Source: Eubacteriales bacterium (GTDB lineage Bacteria > Bacillota > Clostridia > Lachnospirales > Lachnospiraceae). Taken from it: 64,000 nt of DNA. This document shows, piece by piece, positions 49,773 through 58,286 of the stretch (position 1 is the stretch's first letter; each line of letters starts with the position of its first letter). The stretch lies in NCBI GenBank assembly GCA_030524715.1, contig JAUNGB010000003.1, positions 39,620-103,619 of the forward strand. The letters are read 5' to 3'. The notes beneath the pieces were generated by a model. The model worked only from the letters and a program-made list of their open reading frames with translations. It did not search any database and had not been told where the DNA came from. The position numbers were made by a program, and so were the translations under genes.

Positions 49773-51149
49773 ATGGATGAGAGACAACGGTCGAGAAGCC
49801 AGGAACTGTTCCGGGATAAGCCCGTATGGAATGCGATCTTTGCAATGGCGGTGCCGTCCTGCATTTCGATCCTGGTGATGGTCTGCTATAACATGGCGGA
49901 TATGTTTTTTGTCGGACAGCTTGGGGATACGGCACAGGTGGCGGCAGTGTCGGTGGCGGGACCGGTATTTTCGCTGATTACGGCGGTATCGACCATGATA
50001 GGAATGGGCGGCTGCTCCGTGATCGCACAGACTGCGGGGCAGGGAAAGCTGCAGGAGGCAAAGATTTATTCCAGTATGTGTTTTTACACGGCGGTTTTTC
50101 TCGGACTTCTCTGCACGGTGGTTGTTCTGACAGGCGCCGACAGTATTTTGAAAGCGCTGGGAGCAAATGAGGAGATTCTGCCTTTTGCGGGAACCTACAT
50201 GCGGATTCTGGCGGCAGGGGCGGTGGTAATGCTTCTTCCGGTCGTGCTTGCCTCGCTTATCCGCGCGGACGGCGCCGTCCGGGAGGGGCTGATCGGAAAT
50301 CTGGCAGGGACTGCGGTCAACATTGTGCTGGATCCGATTTTTATACTGGCGCTGGATATGGGCGTTGCCGGCGCCGCAATCGCAACGCTGATTGGAAATA
50401 CGGTCAGCAGCTCCTTTTATCTCTGGTATATTTTGAGAAAGGCGGAGTATTTAAGCATCAGACCGTTTTTTGGCAATTACAGATTAAAGGATTTTTTTCA
50501 CATTCTGGCAGTCGGAATGCCCAATGGGATCAGCAGTCTTTTAGCGGGGGCGGCCTCCGCGTTTTCGAACCAGCTTCTGTCAGCCTACGGCACCGATGCG
50601 ATCGCGGCGATGGCGGCGGCAGGAAAAACGACCATGGTCATTTCCATGCTGCAGATGGGGATCTGCATGGGCGTACAGCCGATGATGGCTTATAACTACG
50701 GGGCCGGAAATAAAGAAAGACTGAGGGAAATACTGAAAAAACTTGGAATACTGACCTTGCTGACGGGAAGCGCGGCAATGTTTGGATGCTTCTTCGGCAG
50801 AGGAGCGATCATCGGAATGTTTTTGAAAAACGCGGAGGCAGCGGCAATGGGAGAAAGGCTGGTAATTTTTCTGCTGATAGCAAGTCCGGTGATTGGCTGG
50901 TATTACATTGGAACGAATTTTTTGCAGGCGTCCGGAAACGCGGCGGCAGCAACCGTCGTTTCACTGACACGGCAGGGAATCATTTTGATCCCGTGTCTCT
51001 ATCTGATGAATGCGCTGATGGGATTTACGGGAATCGCTGCTGCCCATACGGCGGCGGACGTATTGTCCGTGATTATTTCCCTGGCAGTCTGCAGGATGAA
51101 AAATATAGCCGGAAATCCGCACCAAGATTCGCTCGCAAGTCTTGAATAA
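49773..51149 (+). CDS. MATE family efflux transporter
   Basis: The 458-residue protein has twelve helices and MATE motifs: MAVPSCISILVMVCYNMADM, FFVGQLGDTAQVAAVSVAGP, MGVAGAAIATLIGN and GVQPMMAYNYGAGN. MATE pumps export cationic and phenolic small molecules including plant metabolites. It leads the isomerase-GH1-GH43-GH78 cluster 108 bases ahead, so aglycone export is a natural reading. TTGTTA-16-TATAAT (about 49691-49718) is a possible promoter. Confidence 0.88.
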   Translation: MDERQRSRSQELFRDKPVWNAIFAMAVPSCISILVMVCYNMADMFFVGQLGDTAQVAAVSVAGPVFSLITAVSTMIGMGGCSVIAQTAGQGKLQEAKIYSSMCFYTAVFLGLLCTVVVLTGADSILKALGANEEILPFAGTYMRILAAGAVVMLLPVVLASLIRADGAVREGLIGNLAGTAVNIVLDPIFILALDMGVAGAAIATLIGNTVSSSFYLWYILRKAEYLSIRPFFGNYRLKDFFHILAVGMPNGISSLLAGAASAFSNQLLSAYGTDAIAAMAAAGKTTMVISMLQMGICMGVQPMMAYNYGAGNKERLREILKKLGILTLLTGSAAMFGCFFGRGAIIGMFLKNAEAAAMGERLVIFLLIASPVIGWYYIGTNFLQASGNAAAATVVSLTRQGIILIPCLYLMNALMGFTGIAAAHTAADVLSVIISLAVCRMKNIAGNPHQDSLASLE

Positions 51150-51257
51150 AGGAGTGAGAACTTATTGTAATTATATACCAGAACCATGTGTGCAGATTTG
51201 GCCGGATTTGGTGGAAAATTGGCTGAAAGATATTTATAGGAAAGGGAGAAAATCCAG

Positions 51258-52106
51258 ATGACAGTAAAAGCAGTACAGCAGATTATGATCGGCAGCCTGT
51301 GTAAAAATGAAAAACAGACGCTGCAGACCTTAAAGGAAATCAAGGCGGCAGGCTATGACGGCATAGAATTGAACGGCTTCATGATCCGTCCCACGTCGAT
51401 GCTGGTACGCCTGATGACGAAGGCGGCGGGAATGCCGGTGGGAAGAGGCGGAAATTATGACTGGAAGGAAATGGTCACGGAAGCAGGGCTTTTGGTGGTC
51501 AGTGTGCATGAGGATCTGGGCAGCATCAAACGGGATGCGGACGCCGTTATCCGGGAGGCGAAGGATTTCGGCACGGATAAAGTGGTGATTACCGGTATGT
51601 ACCGCTTCGATTATTCCGACAAAAATGCAGTTGCAAATCTGGCACAGGATCTGAACACCTGTGGGGAGACGCTTGCAAAATCCGGCGTCAGCCTGCTATA
51701 CCATAATCACAACTGCGAATTCCGTAAGGTGGAAAAAAACAGGACGGCGTATGATCTGCTGATCGGGGAGACGGATCCCGCGTTTGTAAATTTTGAGCTG
51801 GATTCCTACTGGCCGACGGAGGCAGGTGTTTCGGCATTTGCTCTGATGAAGCGGCTCGGGGAGCGTATGAAGCTTTACCACATTAACGACCGCGGAACAA
51901 GGGTGAGCGGACCGTCCATGACGCCAATCTTAAAATCGGACAGCATGGAGCTTGGTACAGGAAACATGAACCTGGACGAGCTGATGCAGCAGGCCCTGGC
52001 GGTTCCTGTGGACGCGGTGATCCTGGAAAGCCACAAAAACTGGATAGAAAAGTCGCCGATCCGATCCATGCAGGTGAGCGCGGAATTTTTAAAGAAGTAC
52101 ATTTAG
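51258..52106 (+). CDS. Sugar phosphate isomerase/epimerase (AP-endonuclease-2 TIM barrel)
   Basis: The 282-residue protein has the xylose-isomerase-like TIM barrel. Metal ligands fit VSVHEDLGSI, LLYHNHNCEFRKV (YHNHxxE signature), NFELDSYWPTEAG, and VILESHKNW near the end. Such proteins isomerise or epimerise sugars, and some act on keto-glycosides, but no Gfo/Idh/MocA oxidoreductase partner is nearby. It leads directly into the GH1 gene 15 bases behind it. It probably converts a released sugar; which one is unknown. Confidence 0.8.
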   Translation: MTVKAVQQIMIGSLCKNEKQTLQTLKEIKAAGYDGIELNGFMIRPTSMLVRLMTKAAGMPVGRGGNYDWKEMVTEAGLLVVSVHEDLGSIKRDADAVIREAKDFGTDKVVITGMYRFDYSDKNAVANLAQDLNTCGETLAKSGVSLLYHNHNCEFRKVEKNRTAYDLLIGETDPAFVNFELDSYWPTEAGVSAFALMKRLGERMKLYHINDRGTRVSGPSMTPILKSDSMELGTGNMNLDELMQQALAVPVDAVILESHKNWIEKSPIRSMQVSAEFLKKYI

Positions 52107-52121
52107 GAGGAGGTAGCAGAC

Positions 52122-53438
52122 ATGGGCAAATTTCAGAAAGGTTTTTTAACAGGCGCGGCGACGGCAGCGCACCAGGTAGAGGGGAACAATATCCACAGCG
52201 ACTACTGGGCGATGGAGCACATGCGGTACTCCAGCTTTACAGAGCCGTCTCTGAAGGCGGTGGATCATTATCACCGCTACGAGGAGGACATCAAAATGAT
52301 GGCGGAGGCGGGGCTGAACGCTTATCGCTTTTCTATCGAGTGGGCGCGGATCGAGCCGGTGCAGGGGCAGTATGACGAGGCGGAGATCGGGCATTACCGC
52401 AGGGTGCTGGAGTGCTGCAGGGAAAACGGCATCGAGCCGGTTGTGACGCTCATGCATTTCACCTCCCCAAAATGGCTGATTGAAAAAGGCGGTTGGGAAA
52501 ATGAGGAGACGATCGGGCTGTTTGCAAATTACTGCCGCTATGTAGTAGAAAAGCTTGGCAGTTATATGCATTATGTCTGCACCATCAACGAGGCGAATAT
52601 GGGACTGCAGATCGCGGCAATCTCCGAGCGCTTCAAAAAGCAGATGATGGCAAGAATGCAGCATGCAAATTCCATTAAGGAGGCTGCTAAGGATGTAGAA
52701 GGCAGCGTGCAGGTTGGCCTGAACATGCAGAAGATGATGGAAAATATGCAGAAGCAGAGCGCGGAAAATATGGATATGTTCGGCACGGCGACGCCGCAGG
52801 TGTTTGTGAGCGCGAGAACGCCGGAGGGCGATCTGATGGTGATGCGGGCGCACCAGGCGGCGAAAAAAGCGATCAAGGAAGTAAATCCGAAACTGCAGGT
52901 CGGCATTACGCTTTCCCTGCATGATATCCAGGCAAAGGAGGGCGGCGAAAAAGTCGCTGCGAAAGAATGGGAATCGGAATTTTCGCACTATGTTCCGTAC
53001 ATAAAGGACGACGATTTCTTCGGGCTGCAGAATTACACACGCTCCGTTTACGATGCTGACGGCATCTGCGCAGCGCCGGAGGGTGCTCCTCTTACGCAGA
53101 TGGATTATGAGATATATCCGCAGGCGTTGGAAAACTGCATCCGCAGGGTGGCAAAGGAGCTGGATATTCCGATCATCGTAACGGAAAACGGAATCGCGGT
53201 GGCGGACGATGCGCTGCGCATGGACTTTATTGGAAAAGCAACCGATGGCGTGGCGGCGTGCATCCGCGATGGCATTCCGGTAAAGGGCTATATGTACTGG
53301 TCTCTGATGGATAATTTTGAGTGGCAGAAGGGCTACAGCATGACGTTCGGGCTGATTTCTGTGAATCGTAAAACACAGGAGAGAACGGCAAAGCCGAGCC
53401 TTGCATATCTGGGGAGCCTGCAGGAGGAAACGCGATGA
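52122..53438 (+). CDS. Glycoside hydrolase family 1 with Met-rich insertion
   Basis: The 438-residue GH1 enzyme opens FLTGAATAAHQVEGNN and has YRFSIEWARIEP, acid/base Glu 157 in CTINEAN (normally TxNEP) and nucleophile Glu 355 in IIVTENGIA, ending SLMDNFEWQKGYSMTFGL. It is probably a beta-glucosidase-like, cytoplasmic enzyme. After strand 4 about 60 residues (166-228) are inserted: a helix with SERFKKQMMARMQHANS and NMQKMMENMQKQSAENMDMF. This segment is not part of GH1 and resembles segments in the three other hydrolases here. AGGAGG precedes the ATG; its stop overlaps the next start. Confidence 0.88.
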   Translation: MGKFQKGFLTGAATAAHQVEGNNIHSDYWAMEHMRYSSFTEPSLKAVDHYHRYEEDIKMMAEAGLNAYRFSIEWARIEPVQGQYDEAEIGHYRRVLECCRENGIEPVVTLMHFTSPKWLIEKGGWENEETIGLFANYCRYVVEKLGSYMHYVCTINEANMGLQIAAISERFKKQMMARMQHANSIKEAAKDVEGSVQVGLNMQKMMENMQKQSAENMDMFGTATPQVFVSARTPEGDLMVMRAHQAAKKAIKEVNPKLQVGITLSLHDIQAKEGGEKVAAKEWESEFSHYVPYIKDDDFFGLQNYTRSVYDADGICAAPEGAPLTQMDYEIYPQALENCIRRVAKELDIPIIVTENGIAVADDALRMDFIGKATDGVAACIRDGIPVKGYMYWSLMDNFEWQKGYSMTFGLISVNRKTQERTAKPSLAYLGSLQEETR

Positions 53439-55273
53439 AATATTATTGTAATCCGATCAATGTGCCTTACCGCTATCAGTTTAATATGGATCCGCGCCAG
53501 CACGGAAAGCTGCAGATCGACCGCGAGGGTGCCGATCCGACCATGATCGCGTTTAAGGGAAAATATTATATCTTTGCGTCCATGAATTTAAGCGTGTGGG
53601 TGTCGGAGGATATGGTAAACTGGCAGGCGCACAGACTGCCGGGGAACCTGCCGCTTTACGATTACGCGCCGGATGCGCGCGTGTGCGGGGAATATGTGTA
53701 TTTCTGCGCATCAAAAAAGGGCGAGAACTGCAATTATTATCGGACAAGGGATATCTTAAACGGACCTTATGAGGAAATAAAGGGAACTTTTGATTTCTGG
53801 GATCCGAATCTGTTTTTTGACGACGACGGAAGAATTTACTTTTACTGGGGCTGCTCAAATATCACGCATGTCTGGGGTGTGGAGCTGGAACCGGAGACAA
53901 TGCTTCCGAAAACGGAGCGCATAGAATTGCTGTCCGGGGACGGCTTTGCGCGCGGCTATGAGCGGATGGGCGTGGACAACTGCGAGTTTCCGCGCAGCGA
54001 GGAAGAGGTGGAGCAGATGTTCCAGGGCTTTGTGAAGCAGAGCGGTGTGTCGGTGGAACAGCTTCCGCAGCAGTATCTTCCGCAGATACGCGGGATGTTT
54101 ACCAGACACCCGTTTATCGAGGGGCCGTGGATGGACAAGCATAACGGAAAATATTATCTGCAGTACGCCTGCCCGGGCGCAGAGTACAATGTGTACGCGG
54201 ACGGCGTCTATGTGGCGGATTCGCCGCTCGGTCCCTTTAAGCTGGCGGAAAATAATCCGTTTTCCTATCATCCGGGCGGCTATATGCCGGGCGCCGGACA
54301 TGGCTCCACGATGCGGGATCTGCAGGGGAACCTGTGGCACACGTCTACCATGCGCATTAGTGTGAACCATCAGTTTGAGCGCCGCGTCGGTATCTGGCGC
54401 GCTGGCTTTGACGCGGACGGCGAGCTGTTCTGCAACCAGAATTACGGCGACTGGCCGATTGCCGTGGACGAGGGCTGCACGGATCCGTGGCAGGAGCCGC
54501 AATGGTATCTGCTCAATTATGGCTGCCCGGCGACGGCTTCCTCCGAAACGGAGGGAAAGGGCGCGGATAAGGCTGTCAACGAAGATGCGAAAAGCTGGTG
54601 GCATGCAGGCAGCGCCGAAAGCGGACAGTGGCTGCAGATCGATCTGACAAAGGTGATGGACGTGCGTGCGATCCAGATCAATTTTGCCGACGACGCGCTC
54701 CCCATCGATCCGCCGGGAGAAATCCGCGGAACGGCCACGCAGCCGCGTTATATCGAGGAGCGCGACCTGCGCACGCGCTGGCTGCTGGAGGGCTCCGCGG
54801 ACGGAAAGGAATACTTTGTGATTGAGGATAAGTCGCAGGCGGTAAGCGACCTTCCCCACGACTTTATTGTCCGCGAGGAGGGAATGGCCGTAAGATACAT
54901 CCGCCTGACGATCCTGGAGATCCCTTATCATGTGACGCCGTGCATTTCCGGGCTGCGTGTATTTGGCATCGGCAGCGGGGAAAAGCCACAGAAACCGGAA
55001 TTTTCGGTAAAGAGAAGCGAGGATGGTCTGGATATCCTTGCGAAGATCGAGGGCAGGGCGGACGCTGTCGGCTACAATATTCTCTGGGGACATCAAAAAG
55101 AAAAGCTGTACCACAGCTATCAGATCTACCGGGATACAGCAGACGTACAGGAAAAGCGCGACGCAGCCATCGAAAAGCGGATCGGCGCGCTGGTAAAGGA
55201 GCAGGAGTATTATGTACGCGTAGATGCTTACAATGAAAACGGCATTACGAGAGGGGAGACAGTGAAGCTATGA
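53435..55273 (+). CDS. GH43-like beta-propeller hydrolase with F5/8C module
   Basis: The 612-residue protein has an N-terminal five-blade propeller (about 30-345) with the GH43 triad: Asp 34 in GADPTMIAF, Asp 123 in DFWDPNLFFDDDG and Glu 229 in HPFIEGPWM. Residues about 365-515 form an F5/8 type C (discoidin) sugar-binding domain (KSWWHAGSAESGQWLQIDL), and 520-612 an FnIII-like domain. A helical insertion SEEEVEQMFQGFVKQSG with EQLPQQYLPQIRGMF (188-222) sits just before the acid residue. GH43 includes arabinosidases and xylosidases. There is no signal peptide. It overlaps both neighbours by 4 bases. Confidence 0.85.
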   Translation: MKYYCNPINVPYRYQFNMDPRQHGKLQIDREGADPTMIAFKGKYYIFASMNLSVWVSEDMVNWQAHRLPGNLPLYDYAPDARVCGEYVYFCASKKGENCNYYRTRDILNGPYEEIKGTFDFWDPNLFFDDDGRIYFYWGCSNITHVWGVELEPETMLPKTERIELLSGDGFARGYERMGVDNCEFPRSEEEVEQMFQGFVKQSGVSVEQLPQQYLPQIRGMFTRHPFIEGPWMDKHNGKYYLQYACPGAEYNVYADGVYVADSPLGPFKLAENNPFSYHPGGYMPGAGHGSTMRDLQGNLWHTSTMRISVNHQFERRVGIWRAGFDADGELFCNQNYGDWPIAVDEGCTDPWQEPQWYLLNYGCPATASSETEGKGADKAVNEDAKSWWHAGSAESGQWLQIDLTKVMDVRAIQINFADDALPIDPPGEIRGTATQPRYIEERDLRTRWLLEGSADGKEYFVIEDKSQAVSDLPHDFIVREEGMAVRYIRLTILEIPYHVTPCISGLRVFGIGSGEKPQKPEFSVKRSEDGLDILAKIEGRADAVGYNILWGHQKEKLYHSYQIYRDTADVQEKRDAAIEKRIGALVKEQEYYVRVDAYNENGITRGETVKL

Positions 55274-57858
55274 AAGCGGTAAACCTACGAACAGAGCATA
55301 TGGTAAATCCCATCGGCATTGATATTGTGCGCCCGTATCTGTCGTGGAACTGCGAGGGAGGCAGAAAGCAGACGGCGTATGAGATCGAGGCGGTCTGCGG
55401 CAGAAGGCTTCTGTGGAGCAGTGGAAAAGTGCTTTCGGACGTCATGCACGTACTGCCGGATACCGAACTGAAAAGCCGCCAGCGCGTTTTCTGGCGTGTG
55501 CGTCTATGGGATGAGACGGAAACCGCGGGAGAATGGAGCGACACGGCGTGCTTTGAAATGGGACTGCTGGAGAAAACGGATTTTACTGCAAAGTGGATCA
55601 ATCCGGAGCTTACCTGCGATCCGCAGGCGCACAAACCGGCGAGCTATCTGAAAGCCACGTTCACAGCGCCGAAGGGAGAAAGCGCGCGGCTTTATATCAC
55701 CTGCCACGGTCTGTATGAGGCGTATATCAATGGAAGCCGGGCGGGAGCGTTTGTGCTGGCGCCGGGGACGTATAATTATGATAAAAGGCTGGCGTACCAG
55801 ACCATCGACGTGACGGAGCTTGTAAAAGAGGGTGTCAACGAGGTGCAGGTGATCCTGGGGGACGGCTGGTACCGCAGTGTGTCAGGCGTGGACGGCGACC
55901 GCAATCTATACGGCGAGGACATTGCGCTGTATTTTCAGCTTGAGGTAGATGGAAAGGCAGTCTGCATTTCCGATGAAAGCTGGCAGGCGTCCCAGCGCGG
56001 ACCAATCCGCGAGAATGATATGCAGCAGGGCGAGGTGGTGGACGCCTCCATAGAGGTGATCGATGGATATCATGTGGTAAAGGTCGAGAATTTCGGCGTG
56101 GAGAAGCTTGTCTGCTCAAACTGTGTGCCGATCGTGGAGCGGGAACGCTTTGAAGGAAAAATCATCAAAACGCCGAACGGCGAAACGGTGATCGACTACG
56201 GACAAAATCTGGCAGGTTATGTGGAATTTACGCTGGACGCCCATGCAGGGGATAAAATCATTCTGACACACGGCGAAACGCTGGATGAAAACGGGAATTT
56301 CACGCAGGAAAATTTCCAGAACCGGAAGCGCCACAAGGAGGGCGGCACGCATCAGCGCGTCACGTTTATCTGCCGCGAGGGAAAAAATCATTATAAATCA
56401 AAATTCACTATCTGGGGCTTCCGCTATGCCAGGGTGGAGACAAAGATTGATCTGAGCCACGCAAAATTCACCTCGATAGCGGTGTATTCGCAGATGGAGC
56501 AGCTTGGTACCTTTACGTGCTCCAATGAGGCGGTCAATCAGCTTGTAAAAAACAGTATCTGGAGCCAGAAATCCAATTTCTGTGATGTGCCGACGGACTG
56601 CCCGACAAGAGAGCGCGCGGCGTGGACCGGCGATATGGGCGTTTTTGCGGACACAGGGATTTTTCTGGAGGACTGCTACCCGGTTATCCGCAAGTGGCTG
56701 GCGGAGTGCCGCCTGGCGCAGCACGATGATGGAAAGATTGCAAATATCGCGCCGCCAAATAATCAGCCCGGCTTCTTTTCCAATCTGCTCGCCGGCTCTG
56801 TCGGCTGGGGCGACGCCTGCATCCTTGTGCCGTACACATTGTATAAGCGCTGCGGGGATAAGCGGATCCTGGAGGAAAACTATGAGATGATGCAAGGCTG
56901 GTATGATTTTTTGCAGCGGCGCGCCGCGCAGAAGGGAGAGCCTGCAAAGCCGGATATCTCGCAGATACCGCAGCAGTATCGGGCAATGCTGGAGCATATG
57001 CCAAAGGAGCAGCTTGAAGAGATGATGCAGAAAATGCTTGCTCAGATGGGCGGCGCGCCGCAAAATCCATACGCGGAATACACCATTGAAACGGGTGTGG
57101 ATTACGGTGAATGGTGCGAGCCGGATGTGGAATCAACAAATGCGATGGGTAAGCCGCAGAGTAAGATCGCAACGGCGTACTATGCATATTCCGGCCGTCT
57201 GCTCTTGGAGATCGCGGCAATTCTCGGCAAAGCGGAGGATGCGAAGCGCTACGGTGAAATTGCAGAAAACGCGAAGCGGGCTTACCGCTTTATTGCTACA
57301 AAAAACGGCAGGATCACATCCGACCGCCAGGCGGATTATGTGCGCGCGATCGCCTTTGATCTGCTCGATGAGGAAGAGAAAAAGCAGGCGGCGGCAGATT
57401 TAAATGCGCTGGTGAAAGCTGCGGATTATCATTTGAACACCGGATTTCTCTCGACGCCCTCCCTGTGCGGGGCTCTGGCGGACTACGGCTATACGGAAAC
57501 CGCCTATCGCCTGCTTCTGCAGGATACGATGCCCGGCTGGCTTTATGCCGTAAAAAAGGGTGCGACGACCATCTGGGAAAACTGGGATGGAATTAATGAA
57601 AAAGGCGAGGTGAAGGCGTCCCTCAATCATTATTCCTACGGCGCGGTCTGCGGCTGGCTGTTCGAGGGCGTCTGCGGTATTCATCTGCAGGACGGCAGGA
57701 TTACCATCAAGCCGCATCCGAACAAGGCTCTGCAGTACGCCCGCGCCGTCTATCAGTCGCCCGTGGGAGAAATCGTCAGCGGCTGGCGATACGATGGAGA
57801 CGAGGTGATCTATGAGATCAGGACTCCCGCAAATGTGGACGTGGAGGTGGACTGCTAA
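55270..57858 (+). CDS. GH78 alpha-L-rhamnosidase with Met-rich insertion
   Basis: The 862-residue protein fits bacterial alpha-L-rhamnosidase: N-terminal beta domains (1-400), then an (alpha/alpha)6 barrel with the signature DCPTRERAAWTGD (443-455; Glu 448 as probable acid) and the late WENWDGINEKGEVKASLNHY with the probable base Glu, and a C-terminal beta sandwich. In the barrel, residues about 552-600 are inserted: ISQIPQQYRAMLEHMPKEQL followed by EEMMQKMLAQMGG. Rhamnose is a terminal sugar of many flavonoid and saponin glycosides, so this gene points to plant glycosides. It is cytoplasmic (no signal) and last in the operon. Confidence 0.88.
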   Translation: MKAVNLRTEHMVNPIGIDIVRPYLSWNCEGGRKQTAYEIEAVCGRRLLWSSGKVLSDVMHVLPDTELKSRQRVFWRVRLWDETETAGEWSDTACFEMGLLEKTDFTAKWINPELTCDPQAHKPASYLKATFTAPKGESARLYITCHGLYEAYINGSRAGAFVLAPGTYNYDKRLAYQTIDVTELVKEGVNEVQVILGDGWYRSVSGVDGDRNLYGEDIALYFQLEVDGKAVCISDESWQASQRGPIRENDMQQGEVVDASIEVIDGYHVVKVENFGVEKLVCSNCVPIVERERFEGKIIKTPNGETVIDYGQNLAGYVEFTLDAHAGDKIILTHGETLDENGNFTQENFQNRKRHKEGGTHQRVTFICREGKNHYKSKFTIWGFRYARVETKIDLSHAKFTSIAVYSQMEQLGTFTCSNEAVNQLVKNSIWSQKSNFCDVPTDCPTRERAAWTGDMGVFADTGIFLEDCYPVIRKWLAECRLAQHDDGKIANIAPPNNQPGFFSNLLAGSVGWGDACILVPYTLYKRCGDKRILEENYEMMQGWYDFLQRRAAQKGEPAKPDISQIPQQYRAMLEHMPKEQLEEMMQKMLAQMGGAPQNPYAEYTIETGVDYGEWCEPDVESTNAMGKPQSKIATAYYAYSGRLLLEIAAILGKAEDAKRYGEIAENAKRAYRFIATKNGRITSDRQADYVRAIAFDLLDEEEKKQAAADLNALVKAADYHLNTGFLSTPSLCGALADYGYTETAYRLLLQDTMPGWLYAVKKGATTIWENWDGINEKGEVKASLNHYSYGAVCGWLFEGVCGIHLQDGRITIKPHPNKALQYARAVYQSPVGEIVSGWRYDGDEVIYEIRTPANVDVEVDC

Positions 57859-58286
57859 TAGTCTTAGCAGAGCGGCAAAAAGTCTGACTGCAGCGATGAA
57901 GAGCAGGAAGCTCAGCGCCCTGCTCAAAATTTGGATTTTGTAGATGAAAGAAAATTTTGATTCTGACAGAACGTCCAGGAATTAGCTCTTGGGCGTTCTG
58001 TCATTTATAAGTAAATTGCGGACTTAATTTCTATTATTCTGATATGCGAACTTAATTTCCGCTTTTCCGATATTGATTTTTCCTCCTGCACAGTTTATAT
58101 TAATAGGTAGCTTGGCCGCAAAACTGTTGATATTGATGGTAAATGCCGCCAGGCATCAGAAATTTAAGAAAAACCAGAAAAATTTTTCTTAAAACAGGCA
58201 AGAATATCTGCCTGTATAATCAAAAACCCAACTTTTGTTGGAGAATTGTATTTGTATAAATTATACAAAAAAAGGTGTTTAAATTA
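57859..58286. other. Intergenic region between glycoside locus and core genes
   Basis: A terminator lies at 57964-58003 (TGACAGAACGTCC pairing with GGGCGTTCTGTCA). Behind it are two imperfect copies of GCGGACTTAATTTC / GCGAACTTAATTTC (about 58018-58070), a small hairpin AGGCA/TGCCT near 58195-58220, and AT-rich DNA before the radical SAM gene. I see no gene in it. Confidence 0.6.

Noticed and set aside
52146-52988. Open frame of 280 codons on the minus strand
   Set aside because: It lies antisense to the GH1 gene and is His/Arg/Leu-rich without domains.
53855-55114. Open frame of 419 codons on the minus strand
   Set aside because: It lies antisense to the GH43-like gene, with extreme Arg/Leu/His content and no recognisable protein. 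The GC-rich third positions of the real gene explain it.
51258-57858. C-glycoside or 3-keto-glycoside cleavage system
   Set aside because: The TIM-barrel isomerase would fit, but no Gfo/Idh/MocA oxidoreductase or small beta subunit (DgpB-like) is present; classic hydrolases explain the locus better.
58018-58070. Short tandem similarity GCGGACTTAATTTC / GCGAACTTAATTTC as a repeat array or att site
   Set aside because: There are only two imperfect copies and no integrase nearby, so no function can be supported.
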